Assembly (NCBI GenBank): GCA_015501605.1
Contig: JADNRZ010000015.1
Span: 124,001-188,000 of the forward strand
Direction: 5' to 3'
From: Panaeolus papilionaceus
Taxonomy: Eukaryota > Basidiomycota > Agaricomycetes > Agaricales
Length of the DNA stretch: 64,000 nt
Made by a program: the position numbers and the translations under genes. Under the pieces are notes generated by a model, which saw only the letters and a program-made list of their open reading frames with translations, did not search any database and was not told the origin of the DNA. Positions 1-11,292 of this stretch are shown here, piece after piece; the first letter of the stretch is position 1, and each line of letters opens with the position of its first letter.

Positions 1-968
1 AACCCGAATGTGCAAAAAAAGAGAAGATTACAAGGTGATGAAAAAGATGAAAGATCTAGGGTAGGGTACAATGTGGCGGTAAAATTGCAAGGTGTGATGA
101 TGATGATGGTGGTCGGAATGTGAATGTACAAAGACTACAAGTCCATTGAGACGTCGGGAGATAGTACAAAGCGAGGGCAATTGATCATGAATGGGGGAGC
201 AGAAAGGAAAGGTCGTGTGGATCGTGGCCTGTCATCCGTGGCCTGTCATCTCCTGTCATGTCTTTATGTTGGTGATCCACCCAGATCGAATGGGTCCTAT
301 TGAGTTGGATGTAATCGGCGTCCGATAAAGGCGTTTGGTGTGGCACCACAGTGGTTGCGGAAGGAGACAAATGACCCTATGCTCCAAGAAGGAATGACGA
401 TGTCTGAACTTCCTGTCTGTGGGAGGCCCTCATCCGATGACAATGCGATTATCGGAAAAGTGCCTTTGGCGAGCCGGTCACAGGGGTAGGAAACAGGGAT
501 GAATGAGCGGAAGACAGCTGGAATAAGTACACGAGGCAGCTGGATGGCACAAAGAGAACCCTGCAAGCCGAGAGTCCCGGGCATCTGTCGACCAAGGATG
601 CGCTGCAGGGATGGGAGAAATGGCTCCGGAGCTGGGACCCTTTGACCATGTACATTAGTGTGGATGGTGTATTGGTAGATAAATAATGGCCGAGATGAAA
701 AGAGCCTGTCAGATGGGAACTGATTCAAGTTTTGTTTGGGATCGTTGAACCCTCAGTTCATGTCAAAATTTTGTTGAGCTACGCTGGGCAAATGGAACGG
801 TGAGGGGGTTATGAAGGGGGGTGAGCGCAGCGTAGCATGGCTACAAAGTCCAAATAAACAGGAAAATAACCAAAAGAATCCCACAGACGAGAGAAAGAGA
901 GGTGCAAAGAATGATGAAAAAACAAAACAGCCAGGCAAATTCATTTCGTCTTTGATGTTTGAGGAAAT
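1..968. other. Intergenic / probable 3' UTR, left edge
   Basis: I see no supported gene here. Open frames on the minus strand have no recognisable protein character and lack splice-consistent continuation. A small direct repeat lies near 225-257, where the words gtggcctgtcat and cctgtcat recur. The right-hand part is probably the 3' UTR of the minus-strand gene that stops at 969. Confidence 0.5.
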
Positions 969-2314
969 CTAACCGACGCTTCGGCGGAACCAGTGTCTGA
1001 GACCACTTGACCTGCCGCTGGAGGGCGTGGGCTGCGGAACTGGCTGGCTCAGAATATATGTAGGCTGCTGCTGCGCAGGGACTAAATAGCCCGCAGGTGC
1101 TGGTGACGCAGTTACGGACTGAGTCTGATACGCTGGAATAGAGGGCAGGACGTAGTAAGACGACTGTGGAGGAGAGAAAGCGGAAATTGAAGCAGCTGGT
1201 GTTGAGGCGGGTGAGCCATAGATTGACCAAGCGGGCTGGGGTGCTGTGCCTTGAGTGCCTGTAGGGCCACTGCCTCCAATGTAGAGCGGCGAAGTGGCGG
1301 GCACGAGGTATCCTGTTGTACCTGGAACGGGAATATGAAAATAACCCTGAGATGAGGGTGTTTGAGGTGTGGCGGGTGTTGTGGTAAAGGTTGGTACGTT
1401 TGGAGGGGCTGAGCGAGGAGGTAAAGGGATATCTTCCGGCTTTTTTTGATTCAGACCGATATGTCGATGGATGGAAAATCAAAGACGAGCGATAAGAAAA
1501 AAAGAAAAAGGCGAGTGGAAGTTTCAGCACGGGCGAAGGTACTAAGTTGAAAGAGAAAGAAATAGAAAAAGCGTAAGAAAGAGATATTATTTTATTATCG
1601 AGAATAGGGGAATTGGAAAGGTTGTCGGGAATTTGGTTGATGGGAACTCACCATCATAGGCATAGCCCTAGAGCTGGACTGTTGTTGAGGCTGAATCATG
1701 ATGTAACCTGGGTGGCCACCAGCCATGGGAGGGTAGGCGTACTGATAACCTGGGGACACAGGTGGTGAGGTTACCGCGTAATAAGTGGTACTCGTTGGTT
1801 GATGTGAACGCGAGCGGGAGGACTTGTGCTTGCGAGAAGACGAAGAGGACCTGTGAGGTGAACCAAGGTAACCTTGAGGCAACATCAAAGGAGCAGCTTG
1901 TGGAATCATCTGCTGCATGGGATGAACAGGATGAGGCTGATAGATGTTATGAGGCTGAGGGATCTGATGTTGCTGCTGGTATAGAACAGGCGGAGCGCTC
2001 CTCAAAGGCATGTGTCCTGGACCACCATGGTGATGATCGTAGGAGTCATCGTCCGAGTAGTCTGAAAGGTCATCATCCTGAGCAGGGGGCCTAATGTGTA
2101 GCTGAGCCCTAGATTGATGATGATTTGGAGACGGGGTATGATGATGATGATGGTGAGCAGGAGGAGGACTATGGTGATCCTGTACATGACCAGTAGGTAC
2201 GGCATGTTGAAACTCTGAGCGATGTCGCTCTGTTTTCTGAACCCAGTTAGAGATACGATTCTGGGTAGCAATATGGCGTTCATAAGCCTCTGGTGAAAAG
2301 TCGTACTCTGTCAT
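969..2314 (-). CDS. His-rich low-complexity protein, function unknown
   Basis: Two exons, 2314-1652 and 1439-969, join in phase 0 to give about 377 residues. The donor is GTGAGT at 1651 and the acceptor lies in a long purine run ending at 1440; the 212-nt intron is long for this window. The start MTEYDFSPEAYERHI is the first ATG, and the only folded-looking part is this N-terminal stretch, followed by VQKTERHR. The rest is disordered: a His cluster with six consecutive His, an acidic patch (DDDLSDYSDDDSYD), a Ser/Arg/Lys stretch, then Pro/Gln/Tyr-rich sequence with TSPPVSPGYQYAYPP-type motifs. I do not recognise a domain. Composition would suit a phase-separating or RNA/metal-binding scaffold, but that is only inference. 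The 5' region has GGA and GGT microsatellites and a TATA-like box. Confidence 0.75.
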
Positions 2315-2330
2315 GATCAATGAGAACGAG

Positions 2331-2380
2331 GGAGGAGGAGGAGGAGGAGGAGGAGAATGGAAGGTGGTGGTGGTGGTGGT
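2331..2380. repeat. GGA and GGT trinucleotide microsatellites
   Basis: About eight GGA units (2331-2355) are followed by six GGT units (2363-2380), immediately upstream of the ATG of the minus-strand His-rich gene. On the mRNA they read as a (TCC)n/(ACC)n pyrimidine-rich leader. Such tracts are prone to length variation. Confidence 0.9.
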
Positions 2381-2400
2381 GAATGAGTTATTGAAAGGTC

Positions 2401-2410
2401 TTATATATAC
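2401..2410 (-). promoter_or_regulatory. TATA-like box
   Basis: On the minus strand the sequence reads GTATATATAA about 90 bp upstream of the ATG at 2314. Position and composition fit a core promoter for the His-rich gene, but there is no independent evidence of use. Confidence 0.4.
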
Positions 2411-2806
2411 TTATATCTGAATATGTACGGTTGCTTAGCGATTTCAAAGGCAATGTCTTGGTCTCATGGCAGTGCTTTACCGGATCAAAAAGATTGGGGT
2501 CGTCATTAAAACTGCCTCATTGCCCACTCGTTTATCATTCAAACAACAAATAATAAGACGGTCAACGTCTACATCCGGTCAACCTCTACCCTATTAATAA
2601 ATGTTTTCCTTCCGTCCTATTTAAATCTATTTACCAGCTTTATTTATCATGTCCGCCTCCTCCGATCTTAAACAAAATAATTCCCCCGTCGCTAACAATC
2701 GGTCAAAGAAACCGACACAACCGTCCGTAAATGATCTCGAGCCTCGAGGCAAAGGTCAACCTTCCAGCCGAGACAACCCAGCCGTTCTCGCCTTTGTCCA
2801 TCATGC

Positions 2807-3697
2807 TCATTGGTTGTACTTGGTAATCACACCGTTTAGAGCTGTCGTGGGTTCTTCCTCAGGAATTTGTCGAGCATTGTACTTGGTGATAACGCCGTTG
2901 AGCGCAGTGGTTGGTTCTTCCTCTGGAATCTGGCGGGCGTTATACTTGGTGATCACGCCGTTCAGTGCAGTCGTGGGCTCTTCCTCTGGAATCTGGCGGG
3001 CGTTATATTTGGTGATGACACCGTTGAGCGCTGTAGTGGGTTCCTCCTCTGGAATTTGACGAGCGTTATACTTGGTGATAACACCATTGAGCGCAGTAGT
3101 TGGCTCCTCCTCTGGGATCTGTCGAGCATTGTACTTGGTAATGACACCATTAAGTGCAGTAGTGGGCTCCTCCTCGGGAATCTGGCGAGCGTTGTACTTG
3201 GTGATTACCCCATTTAACGCAGTGGTTGGCTCTTCTTCAGGGATCTGTCGGGCGTTGTACTTTGTAATGACACCGTTGAGCGCAGTGGTAGGCTCTTCCT
3301 CAGGAATTTGTCGAGCGTTGTACTTGGTAATCACGCCATTAAGTGCTGTGGTGGGCTCCTCTTCAGGGATTTGTCGAGCATTGTACTTGGCAATCACTCC
3401 GTTTGGAGCTTTCGTCGGCTCTTCTTCAGGGATAGGGACTTCTTGCCTCACGTAGCCTGCAATCGTGTCCAAGGGATCCAGTCCTCGCTTTTCAAGGTTA
3501 CGTGCGATCTATTGTGCAGCGTCACATTGAATCACCAGAAATGAGTTAAATAAATTAGTATCCTGCACTTTAAAGCATAAAAAAGCATGCGCTTTACTAA
3601 CCCTATATGGCATTGGTACAGGCGCAGCAGCGACGATCGAAATCTGGCTGACGAGGAAGAGGGGCACGATAGCCAACAAAGATGCTCGAACAAACAT
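2807..3697 (-). CDS. Secreted tandem-repeat protein (10 x 21 residues)
   Basis: Exons 3697-3602 and 3508-2807 join in phase 0 (GTTAGT donor) to give 265 residues. Residues 1-24 form a clear signal peptide (MFVRASLLAIVPLFLVSQIS then IVAAAPVP). A short spacer follows, with a dibasic Lys-Arg site (NLEKR/GLDP), which in fungal secreted precursors is a typical Kex2 site. The remainder is one degenerate and nine perfect 21-residue repeats, each with an acidic Glu3 patch and one Tyr, and the protein ends Tyr-Asn-Gln. There is no Cys. The repeats carry only single Lys and Arg, so Kex2 would not separate them. Dikaritin-type RiPP precursors and Kex2-processed repeat proteins share the layout signal-spacer-repeats, but no UstY/DUF3328 or kexin gene is in the window, so the role (peptide precursor, wall or extracellular repeat protein) is open. 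Confidence 0.9.
2814..3443 (-). repeat. Ten 63-bp coding tandem repeats
   Basis: Ten contiguous units of exactly 63 bp (21 codons) lie inside exon 2 of the secreted repeat protein. Nine encode an identical peptide with core IPEEEPTTALNGVITK. The N-terminal-most unit (3381-3443) is degenerate (EEEPTKAPNGVIAKY). The units differ at many third-codon positions, so this is not a recent nucleotide-level expansion. Confidence 0.97.
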
Positions 3698-4240
3698 TTT
3701 TGAAGAAATTTAACGGGGTAAGAAAGGGAGGGAATATGAATATGAAAGTAGCGTTGGCGGCGACGATAACAGAGAACTACAATTCAATTGTAGTTATCGA
3801 AATGAACTTGAAGACTGGTATGGCGCGCCTGCGGCCGAAGAAGGAACCTGAACGAACTGTAGATTGATTACAAGGTGAATATGAAATGACACTGCGGAAG
3901 GAATTTTGTAGATGACTTACGAAGAAAAAGGGTAGGAAAGGAGACGAAGTGGGACAAGGGAAAGGGAAAGGGAAGGTCAAGGGGACTCTGATGTTTTATA
4001 TATATATCGGTTGCTACCCATAGAATCAGATTTTACAAATACCAAACTATTGGATCGGTTAATGCTCATTTATTTACACGTGACTTGAAGCCAATCAATC
4101 TCATTCACATTTTTGTTAGATGGTGTTCTCATCATCATCCCTTGACTTCAGTTTGACATCTCCCATCTTTCAACGTTCACTTGCACTGCATTAATAGGTC
4201 TAGACTTGACTATCAACTTTTACGGAAGGAAAAAAAAACC
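3698..4240. other. Divergent intergenic region between repeat protein and ESF1
   Basis: Holds the leaders of two divergent genes. A run TATATATATA (about 3995-4008) lies roughly 300 bp upstream of the repeat-protein ATG. A GTAAGT donor on the minus strand near 3921 hints that the repeat-protein mRNA may have a 5' UTR intron. No protein gene is supported here. Confidence 0.5.
3995..4008 (-). promoter_or_regulatory. TATA-like run upstream of repeat-protein gene
   Basis: Alternating TA run followed by AAAAC on the minus strand. It is far from the ATG at 3697, which is consistent only if the leader is long or spliced. It could instead be a neutral AT tract. Confidence 0.35.
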
Positions 4241-7200
4241 ATGTCGGACCCTCGCTTTACGAGACTAAAAACAGACCCAAGGTTTCGTCGACCACGAACA
4301 AAACAGACAAAAGTCGTGGTCGATGAACGCTTCAAGAGTGTTTTCGACATGTCCGAGAAGGACAAGGGAAAGGGTAAAAACTTTCACCATCTTTACCATC
4401 AGCTCCTCCGTCATCCCCGAGTCGCCTTCTCAATTGATAAGCTGATACTTTTTTCGCAGGCAAAAAAGTTGACAAGTATGGTCGGCGAGTTTCATCAAAA
4501 CAAGACCAGGAAAACCTACGGAGATTCTACCGTCTTGAAAACGAGGACGAGGAGGCTCGAGATGAACCTGAAGATGCTGACGCAGGGCCACGTCGACCTG
4601 ATTACGCTCGTGGAGAGGGTCTTGTCGAATCATCATCGGAAGAAGAGGATGAATCTGACATGGATGATGGTCCCGTAATATTGGGCGCCGACGAGGGCTC
4701 ATCAAAATTTTACAAACCATCGGAGGACGAAGAGGATTTGGAAATTGACTTGAACGAAGACCCTAGTGACGCAGAAATTGACCCCAAGGAGCTCAAGCGC
4801 CGTTATGCCGCTCTCGACGCTCAGGCTGCAAGTACGCGGTTTGAAGACGACGACGAAGACGACCAGGTCCCCGAAGCTGATAGGACTTCCCGGTTGGCGA
4901 TTGTTAACCTCGACTGGGATCACATTCGCGCACATCACTTGTACAAGATCTGCGCCTCCCTCGTATCTTCCACAGCGCCTGTTGTCAAAGCGTCAGCATC
5001 AAAGCCAACTTTGCCAGATACAGAAAAAGGGAAACAGAAAGGGAAAGGGAAAATGCCTCTTGAATCCCAGGTTACAATCGCTCGAGGCAAGATTCTTAGC
5101 GTTCGCATTTACCCGAGTGAATTTGGGAAAGAGAGGATGGCGAGGGAAGAAAAAGAAGGACCCCCGCCCGAGGTTTTCAAACGGTATAAGAGGGATCAGG
5201 CCATCGAAAAGGGTCTTCTAGACGCCGAGGATATCACTGTGAACGATGTTTACGAAGTCGGTGCAGAGGGAGAAGAAGAATACGACGAGGATGCGCTGAG
5301 AAAATATCAAATCGAACGGTTGCGGTTGGCGCGTTTCTATATTTACATTGTCTGGAATCTAATCGCGTCGGAACCAGGTATTACTACGCCATCCTCGAAT
5401 GTGACACCGTCGATGCAGCATCACATATTTACAACGAGCTACAAGGCACCGAACTTGAGCGATCCGCTAACGTGTTTGACATGAGCTTTGTACCGGATGG
5501 GATGGAGTTTGATTTGGAACCGCGGTGAGTACTGCGCTCGATGTGTTTTTCGGAGCTGCGTAGTTCTGTCCAACGGCATCCAGTATTCTATCGTCCGACA
5601 ATGGTGGTACTCGGCCAACATTGTCTTTTTTTTATCTTCGCGGGTTGCTCGACGATTCTGTTGGCCGGGAGAGCAGAAACCCATGCGTTTAGTTCGGTTT
5701 TTTCTGAATTCTGCTCCATGGTTACAGGGTGCACCCCAGATTAAACCTGCTGTTCTAAATTCGTTGTCTCCATCCCTACCTCGCGTGGAGTGCCCAACGT
5801 CCCAAGCGGCATCGTTGTGTCTGCTTACCTCTCGCGTCAATTTCCGTCGGGTCGTGTTCAGCACATTCATCAATCCTCCTTTAATATCATTTAAATTCGG
5901 ACAAGCATTTGCTAATGCGGTAGATTTATATTGTACTTTCTAGGGATGAGGCTACAGACGAGCTCAACACGGAGTACAAAGCTGTCGAATTCGTCACTGA
6001 TGTAAGTAACTCCCCAGGCTATTTACAGCATCGCTTCTAATGTTTAGGCTCTCTCACTTCATGCATCTTTGGCTGATTGATGACTTCATTACTCCTGCTT
6101 TTCATCGCATCGACGTTACTCTGTACGTTGCTCCCTCATATGCTTCCGATCACAAATCTTTTATGCGTTCCATACTCGCTCTCGACTGCGCACCTACACG
6201 TGGACAACGTCGGCATTCGACGGATTGACAACACCATTGCCTTGCTCTTCGCATTCACCCATACGGCACCTTCCTGACCCTGCTATCCTTTTTTCATTGC
6301 ATCCTGTGATCACTCCAGGCTCTGCGGCATTCCAAGGTGAAACTGACATGGGACGACGACGATCCGGAGCGAAACAAGGTTACACGTCGGACTTTGACAC
6401 AAAAAGAAATTGAAGAGCAAGATTTCAGGAATTATATCGCTAATTCATCCGACAGCAGTAGTGACGAAGATGAGCAAACAAAACAAAACGACAAGGGGCT
6501 CAAGAAAGGCAGTAAAAAGGACAAGAAGAAGGCAGAGAGGGAGAGGCTGCGGGCGCTCCTCCTTGGTGGTGGGGGAGGAGACGATATGCCGGAGGGATGG
6601 GGTGCGGGTGATGCTTTTGGAAACGGCGACGATGGGGACATTGATATGGAAATCACATTTTCTTCGGCTCTAAGTGGGAAGAAGGCGAACGAAGATGAGA
6701 CGACGTTGGAGAAATACCAAAGGAAGATGCGGGAGAAGAGGAAGAAGAGAAAAGAAGAGGTCAAGGAAAACGGGGCAAAGAAGGAGGAAGAAGAGAAGGA
6801 TGAATTCTTTGAAGGGTCTAGTGGTGGAGAGGAGGAAAAACCGAAGAGGGGGAAATCCAAGTCCAACGGCGACAAGCGACAGAAAGACAGGGAGGAGGCA
6901 GGGGAGGAGGCTTCACCAAGGAAAGAAGCTACAGCCGAGGAGCTTGCGCTGCTTGTTGCGTCTGACAATCCAAATGCTGAGCCCAAGCATTTCAGTCTCA
7001 AGTCGGTAATCAAATCAGAGAAGGGCAAAAAGAGAAAGGGAAAGAAGAACAGGAAAGGAGAGGATAACGAAGAGGCACAAGAGGACTTTGTCATGGATGT
7101 CAAGGATGAGCGATTCAAAGCTCTTCATGAGGATCACGAATTTGCTATTGATCCTACCAACCCCCAGTTAGTTTCACTCGCCTCTATCCTTATTCCGCGA

Positions 7201-7430
7201 GCTAACTAGGATTTTACAGTTTCAAAAAGACCAAAAGCATGGCTGCTTTGTTGCATGAGAGACAAAAGATACAACAGAGCCTCAGAGGCGAAAGACCTGA
7301 CAGCAGGTCAGGCCGAGTGGAGAGAGATGCTTCTTCTGGAGGCAAAAGTCTGCAGAGCTTGGTCGAAAGCGTCAAGCGTAAAAGCCAGGTTACAGATCAA
7401 CCTGGACAGGGTAAACGACGAAAGTTGTAG
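4241..7430 (+). CDS. ESF1: Pre-rRNA processing protein ESF1
   Basis: Six exons (4241-4373, 4460-5324, 5378-5524, 5944-6001, 6319-7166, 7220-7430) close in phase to a 753-residue protein. ESF1 is a nucleolar factor needed for early 18S rRNA processing in the small-subunit processome. Diagnostic parts: N-terminus MSDPRFTRLKTDPRF, the VDKYGR box, acidic tracts, the core ERLRYYYA and NVFDMSFVPDGMEF (RRM-like), the VKLTWDDDDP box, and a Lys-rich C-terminal half ending FKALHEDHEFAIDPTNPHFK, the NUC153-type tail. Two introns are long for this genome (5525-5943, 419 nt; 6002-6318, 317 nt). It converges with nudC, with 93 bp between stops. Confidence 0.95.
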
Positions 7431-7523
7431 ACCACTTTACTCTCCTGCGTGAATGAAGCAATATCATTTATTCAAACCAGTCCAGTAGCCTTACTTCTAT
7501 ATATTACCGAAGCGTGCAGACGT

Positions 7524-8424
7524 TTATGAGATCTTCGCATTGGAAAAATCGAGCTCAGGATGCGCTTCTTGGAATTTCTTAAGGGCCTGTATCGAATATA
7601 TCACGAAAAGGCTCAAACCGTCATTCCATCACACTTACCTCCATCTTCTTGAGCTCGTCAGAGGTCGGTCGTCCAAGTTGCTGATCTACGATAAGAATGG
7701 TCTCTACAAATGGCAAATGAGCAAATACCTTTTGTTGATTGTCGAACTGAACAGGGAGTGATTGAGTTGATATAATTAAACTGCTAGATTTGACACGCAC
7801 CATCATTTTCTCAACCATGCCTCTGAAGTGATGGGCGTCAATTACCATTCACAGGTCTTTAGCAGACTGCGTACCTTGTTTCTCCATCAAGATCACTCAG
7901 TTTGCTGTTTTCAGGTTCGATTCTCCTGGTGTTTATCTTTGGATGATGTGTAAGTACGTTTTCCCACCAAGTCTGATTGTTTAGCTTTTCGAGGTGAACG
8001 AGAACGACTTTGTTATCCTCTAGAAACGAATCAAAGCTCAGCCGCTGTTAAACTATTGGAACGGGGTATACTTACGGACGCTCCACGTGCTGTCCTCGAC
8101 CTTGATTTCTTTGCAGAGCTCACCAGTCAAGATTGGTTCTTGTCCCTTAATAGCTACACTGAGACGCTTTTTCTGCATCACGACATGCAAGTCTTTTCCA
8201 CGAGTGCCTTGCGGTACAGGAATGGTAACGTCGACTTCTCCTAGCTCTTGGGTCCATTGAAAGGGAAGTTCTTTAAAACGAGGTCAAGATCTGAATGAAT
8301 GAAACGAGCGTGTTTCGAGACGCTGCATGTGCCTACCAGCCTGCTCTTTCTTTTCGCGTTCACGATCTTCTTTATCGCGACGTTCTCTCTCTTCTTGCGG
8401 AAGGTTATCGTATTCAGGATCCAT
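7524..8424 (-). CDS. nudC: Nuclear movement protein NudC (CS domain)
   Basis: Seven exons (8424-8337, 8270-8076, 8019-7875, 7822-7801, 7746-7729, 7680-7639, 7586-7524) give 190 residues, the usual length for fungal NudC. It is a p23/CS-domain co-chaperone that supports dynein/LIS1-dependent nuclear migration. The N-terminus is a charged coil ([18 protein letters not shown]); the CS domain runs from [13 protein letters not shown] to the conserved [14 protein letters not shown]; the C-terminal helix has MVEKMMFD and [12 protein letters not shown], ending [12 protein letters not shown]. Exons 4 and 5 are only 22 and 18 nt. It shares a 262-bp divergent promoter with the SUMO ligase gene. Confidence 0.95.
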
Positions 8425-8686
8425 TGCCACTGTGTTGAGATTGAAAGTAAGAAATGAAGGAGACTAGTAGTAATAAAGAGATATTATCTTTCACTGCAAT
8501 TGAGTTGAAAGCTCGACCATCATCTGTATGGGCGTCAGCTGACTAAGCATCATTGTTGTTGTTACTTGTTTCTCAAGGCTGCTGCACACCAATGACCGAC
8601 TTCGCCTCCTGGTTGTCGGAAACATACTTTCTTATATACAGTAGATCTTCAAGAGGAGCGCCTTAGCGCCTTACTCCTAAGTCCAA

Positions 8687-11292
8687 ATGGCGAGTGCTGA
8701 CCCATGGGCGGATTTTGAGGTGAGTTTATGCACTTGTTAGCATGGTACATCTCATTAATTTAGCCGTTTTTGCCACTGCAAGACTGTGCGGCACAACATC
8801 AAGCACAACACCGTCGACAAGCTGAAACAAATCATGAACGGCTTGAATGAAGACTGTGCTGCTCACTTATCAAAAACTGGCAAAAAACAGGACCTCATAG
8901 ATAGGATCTTGACTTCTCTGGATACATGGCGCGCAACCAGTAATGAAGACAAATGGCTCAAGGCCAAGGCAGTACTATCTCAGGTGCGGACGGCTGGCAT
9001 GTAAGTAAACGCATTTTCCTTTTAGTCTGTTTTTTTCCCTATCGATGGTCATGGCTTTGGTTTTCCACCAAGTTTTCTAACTTGTAATATGTTCCCCCTT
9101 GTTGTATTGCTTAGATTCACCTCCAGCTACAATCGGAATTCCAGCTTCAGCAGCAACCATTCTAGCTACGAGCAAGCCAAACCATTTTACCCCGGAATTG
9201 GCAGCACAAGTAGCAGTAGCATTCTTCGAGACCCATTTGCTCCTCCTCAGAAAGCATACACCACCCCAATGGCCTCAACCTCGTCAGGATCCAAGGTATC
9301 AGGTGTGTAATCTATTTTGCCATCTTAACATCTTTCTAACTTGCTTTCTATAGCAGTCCGATTCAAAGAATCCTGTTTTTGGACAGTGGACCAGCCGATA
9401 TCGACCCTTGTTGAGTGTCCAGGTATCCGTCTTTGCAGCCATTCACGCGGCTTCGCTAACTTCTTTTGATTAGAAACACTCCATCATCAGGACCGAAAGC
9501 AGCAACATTTGTCGTTCACATTAAACGCTGATCAACTTGCCAAAATGAGAGATCCTGTGTAGGCATATCCTGTGTTTTCCATCCTATTATTGCTCAACTC
9601 GTTTATTTCAATAGGAAAAAATACCAACTCAGACTGTTTTGCACTTCATCTGCTTTTTATACGAGTGCTCTTGCTTACCGCTCAAATCCGATTGCTTGCC
9701 CAGTGGAATTCCCTCCAACTTGCGAAGTTCGTGTCAACAATGTTCAAATCTCGGCCAACCTCAAAGGATTGAAGAAAAAACCTGGCACTGCGCCCCCACC
9801 AGACATTACTTCATATTGCCGGCTAGGTAGTCCAAATCGTATAGAGATGGTCTACGTGAATAGCCAGCAACCTGTTGTGGCCAAGGTAGCTCTATTTCTT
9901 GTGCTCGCAGAAATCCAACGTGCTGACAAGGTACCCAATTTGGTAGTACTATATGATCGTGATGCTCGTGGAAGGCAAAACTGTGGACAACCTTGTGGAC
10001 AACCTCAAAACAAATAAATACCAGAGTGCGCAAGCTACTCGTCAGCAAAGTGAGTCTGGTCGTTTTGAATGGGAAAGGATTTGTGCTTACAACCCATCGA
10101 AGTGCAAAAGGCTCTTGGGGAAGATGATGATATCGTTGCGGGCCCCCAGAAGATGTCACTAAGATGTCCTGTACGTTTTTCCACGTTGTATTTTTGGCGT
10201 GCATATCATTCAACTTTATTTTTCAGCTCACATATGCGCGTCTCAATACACCGTGCCGTTCGGCCAAATGTGTCCATGCACAGTGCTTTGATGCGACCTC
10301 ATGGTTTGCTATGATGGAGCAAACAACGACATGGCTGTGTCCCGTTTGTGAAAGGGTTTTAGATTATAACGACCTGATTGTTGATGGGTATGTATCAGAT
10401 CGTTCATGTTGTCATTCCGCGGTTGACATTGCAACAAAGATACATCGATGAAATTCTCAAAGATGTTCCAGACAGCGTTGAAGACGTGATGGTAGAGGCG
10501 GATGGGGACTGGCATACGAATGACAACAAATATGGGTCGGCTGACTGGAGATCAAAACATTCTCTGCCTTCGGCGACACCCTCTGTCGTCAAACCAGTTA
10601 ACCCGGCTCCATCTACACCGCAAAGTGCCAACATGCAAAATGGCAAGGGAAAGGCTATTGACGTGGAGGTGTTTGTGTTGTCAGACGACGATGATACTGA
10701 GGAAGAAGGTCGCGTTAAACGAGAACTATCGCCATCCTACGCATCATCTACCAACCAATCATTCGATGGATCTATATCTCGAGGCTCTCAATCGCAACCT
10801 CCACCTCATACACCACCTCCAAGCAACGTGATTGATTTGACGCTTGACTCTGACGATGAGGACGAACCACCTGCACGAACGGCTCCTCCTCCCCCACCTC
10901 TTCCCGCATCGGCTATAACTTCCACAACAAATGGCAAGCGAAAAATCGGGGATGCGGAAATAGACAAGACTTCCGCCGCGGATCAACTGTGGAAAAAAGG
11001 CAGACTGGATCCCTCTCGTATTTTGCCTCCACCACGACCTTCAAGCGTGAATGGTGCTGGACCGGCGCTTCATTTATCCCTCAACAACCATACACCTACT
11101 TCCCCTCGTGGACGATATCCATCATCATTTCACAACAACACGCTTCCACCCATACAATCAGGACCAACTTTGGGCTTTGGGGTGAGGACATCGTCAAGTA
11201 ATGGAATCAACCTACCGCCACTGCCTTTAGCGTCCAATGGGACTTTTGGAACACCCCGATCAGCATCGCAGAACAGCCGATGGCCAGGATAG
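8687..11292 (+). CDS. SIZ1: PIAS/SIZ-type SUMO E3 ligase
   Basis: Ten exons (8687-8719, 8783-9000, 9115-9302, 9354-9422, 9474-9558, 9615-9885, 9947-10049, 10103-10170, 10227-10387, 10440-11292) give 682 residues. Order of domains: SAP DNA-binding motif (TVDKLKQIMNGLNEDCAAHLSKTGKKQ), PINIT domain (VRFKESCFWTV to YYMIVMLVEGKTV), SP-RING (MSLRCPLTYARLNTPCR, then CVHAQCFDATSWF and WLCPVCERVL with zinc-ligand Cys/His), the YIDEILKDVP helix, then a disordered tail. The tail carries two SUMO-interacting motifs, VFVLSDDDDTEEE and VIDLTLDSDDEDE. The enzyme should transfer SUMO from Ubc9 to nuclear substrates, with chromatin targeting by SAP. Confidence 0.95.

Noticed and set aside
297..728. 143-codon minus-strand open frame
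   Set aside because: Begins with a non-ATG codon, composition looks random, and no splice-consistent extension or domain was found.
2814..3443. CRISPR-like or satellite array
   Set aside because: Units are contiguous, without spacers, protein-coding, and diverged at synonymous sites; this is a eukaryotic genome.
2649..3455. Plus-strand open frames (about 116-136 codons) over the repeat region with repeating VITPLSAVVGSSSG-like peptides
   Set aside because: They are the antisense of the 63-bp coding repeats; because the unit is a multiple of three, all frames stay open. The minus strand has the signal peptide and intron.
5488..5943. 151-codon plus-strand frame
   Set aside because: It is read-through of the long ESF1 intron; removing the intron restores conserved ESF1 sequence.
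6432..7118. 228-codon minus-strand Ser/Phe-rich frame
   Set aside because: Antisense shadow of the Lys/Glu-rich ESF1 exon 5; AAG/GAG codons become CTT/CTC, leaving no stops.
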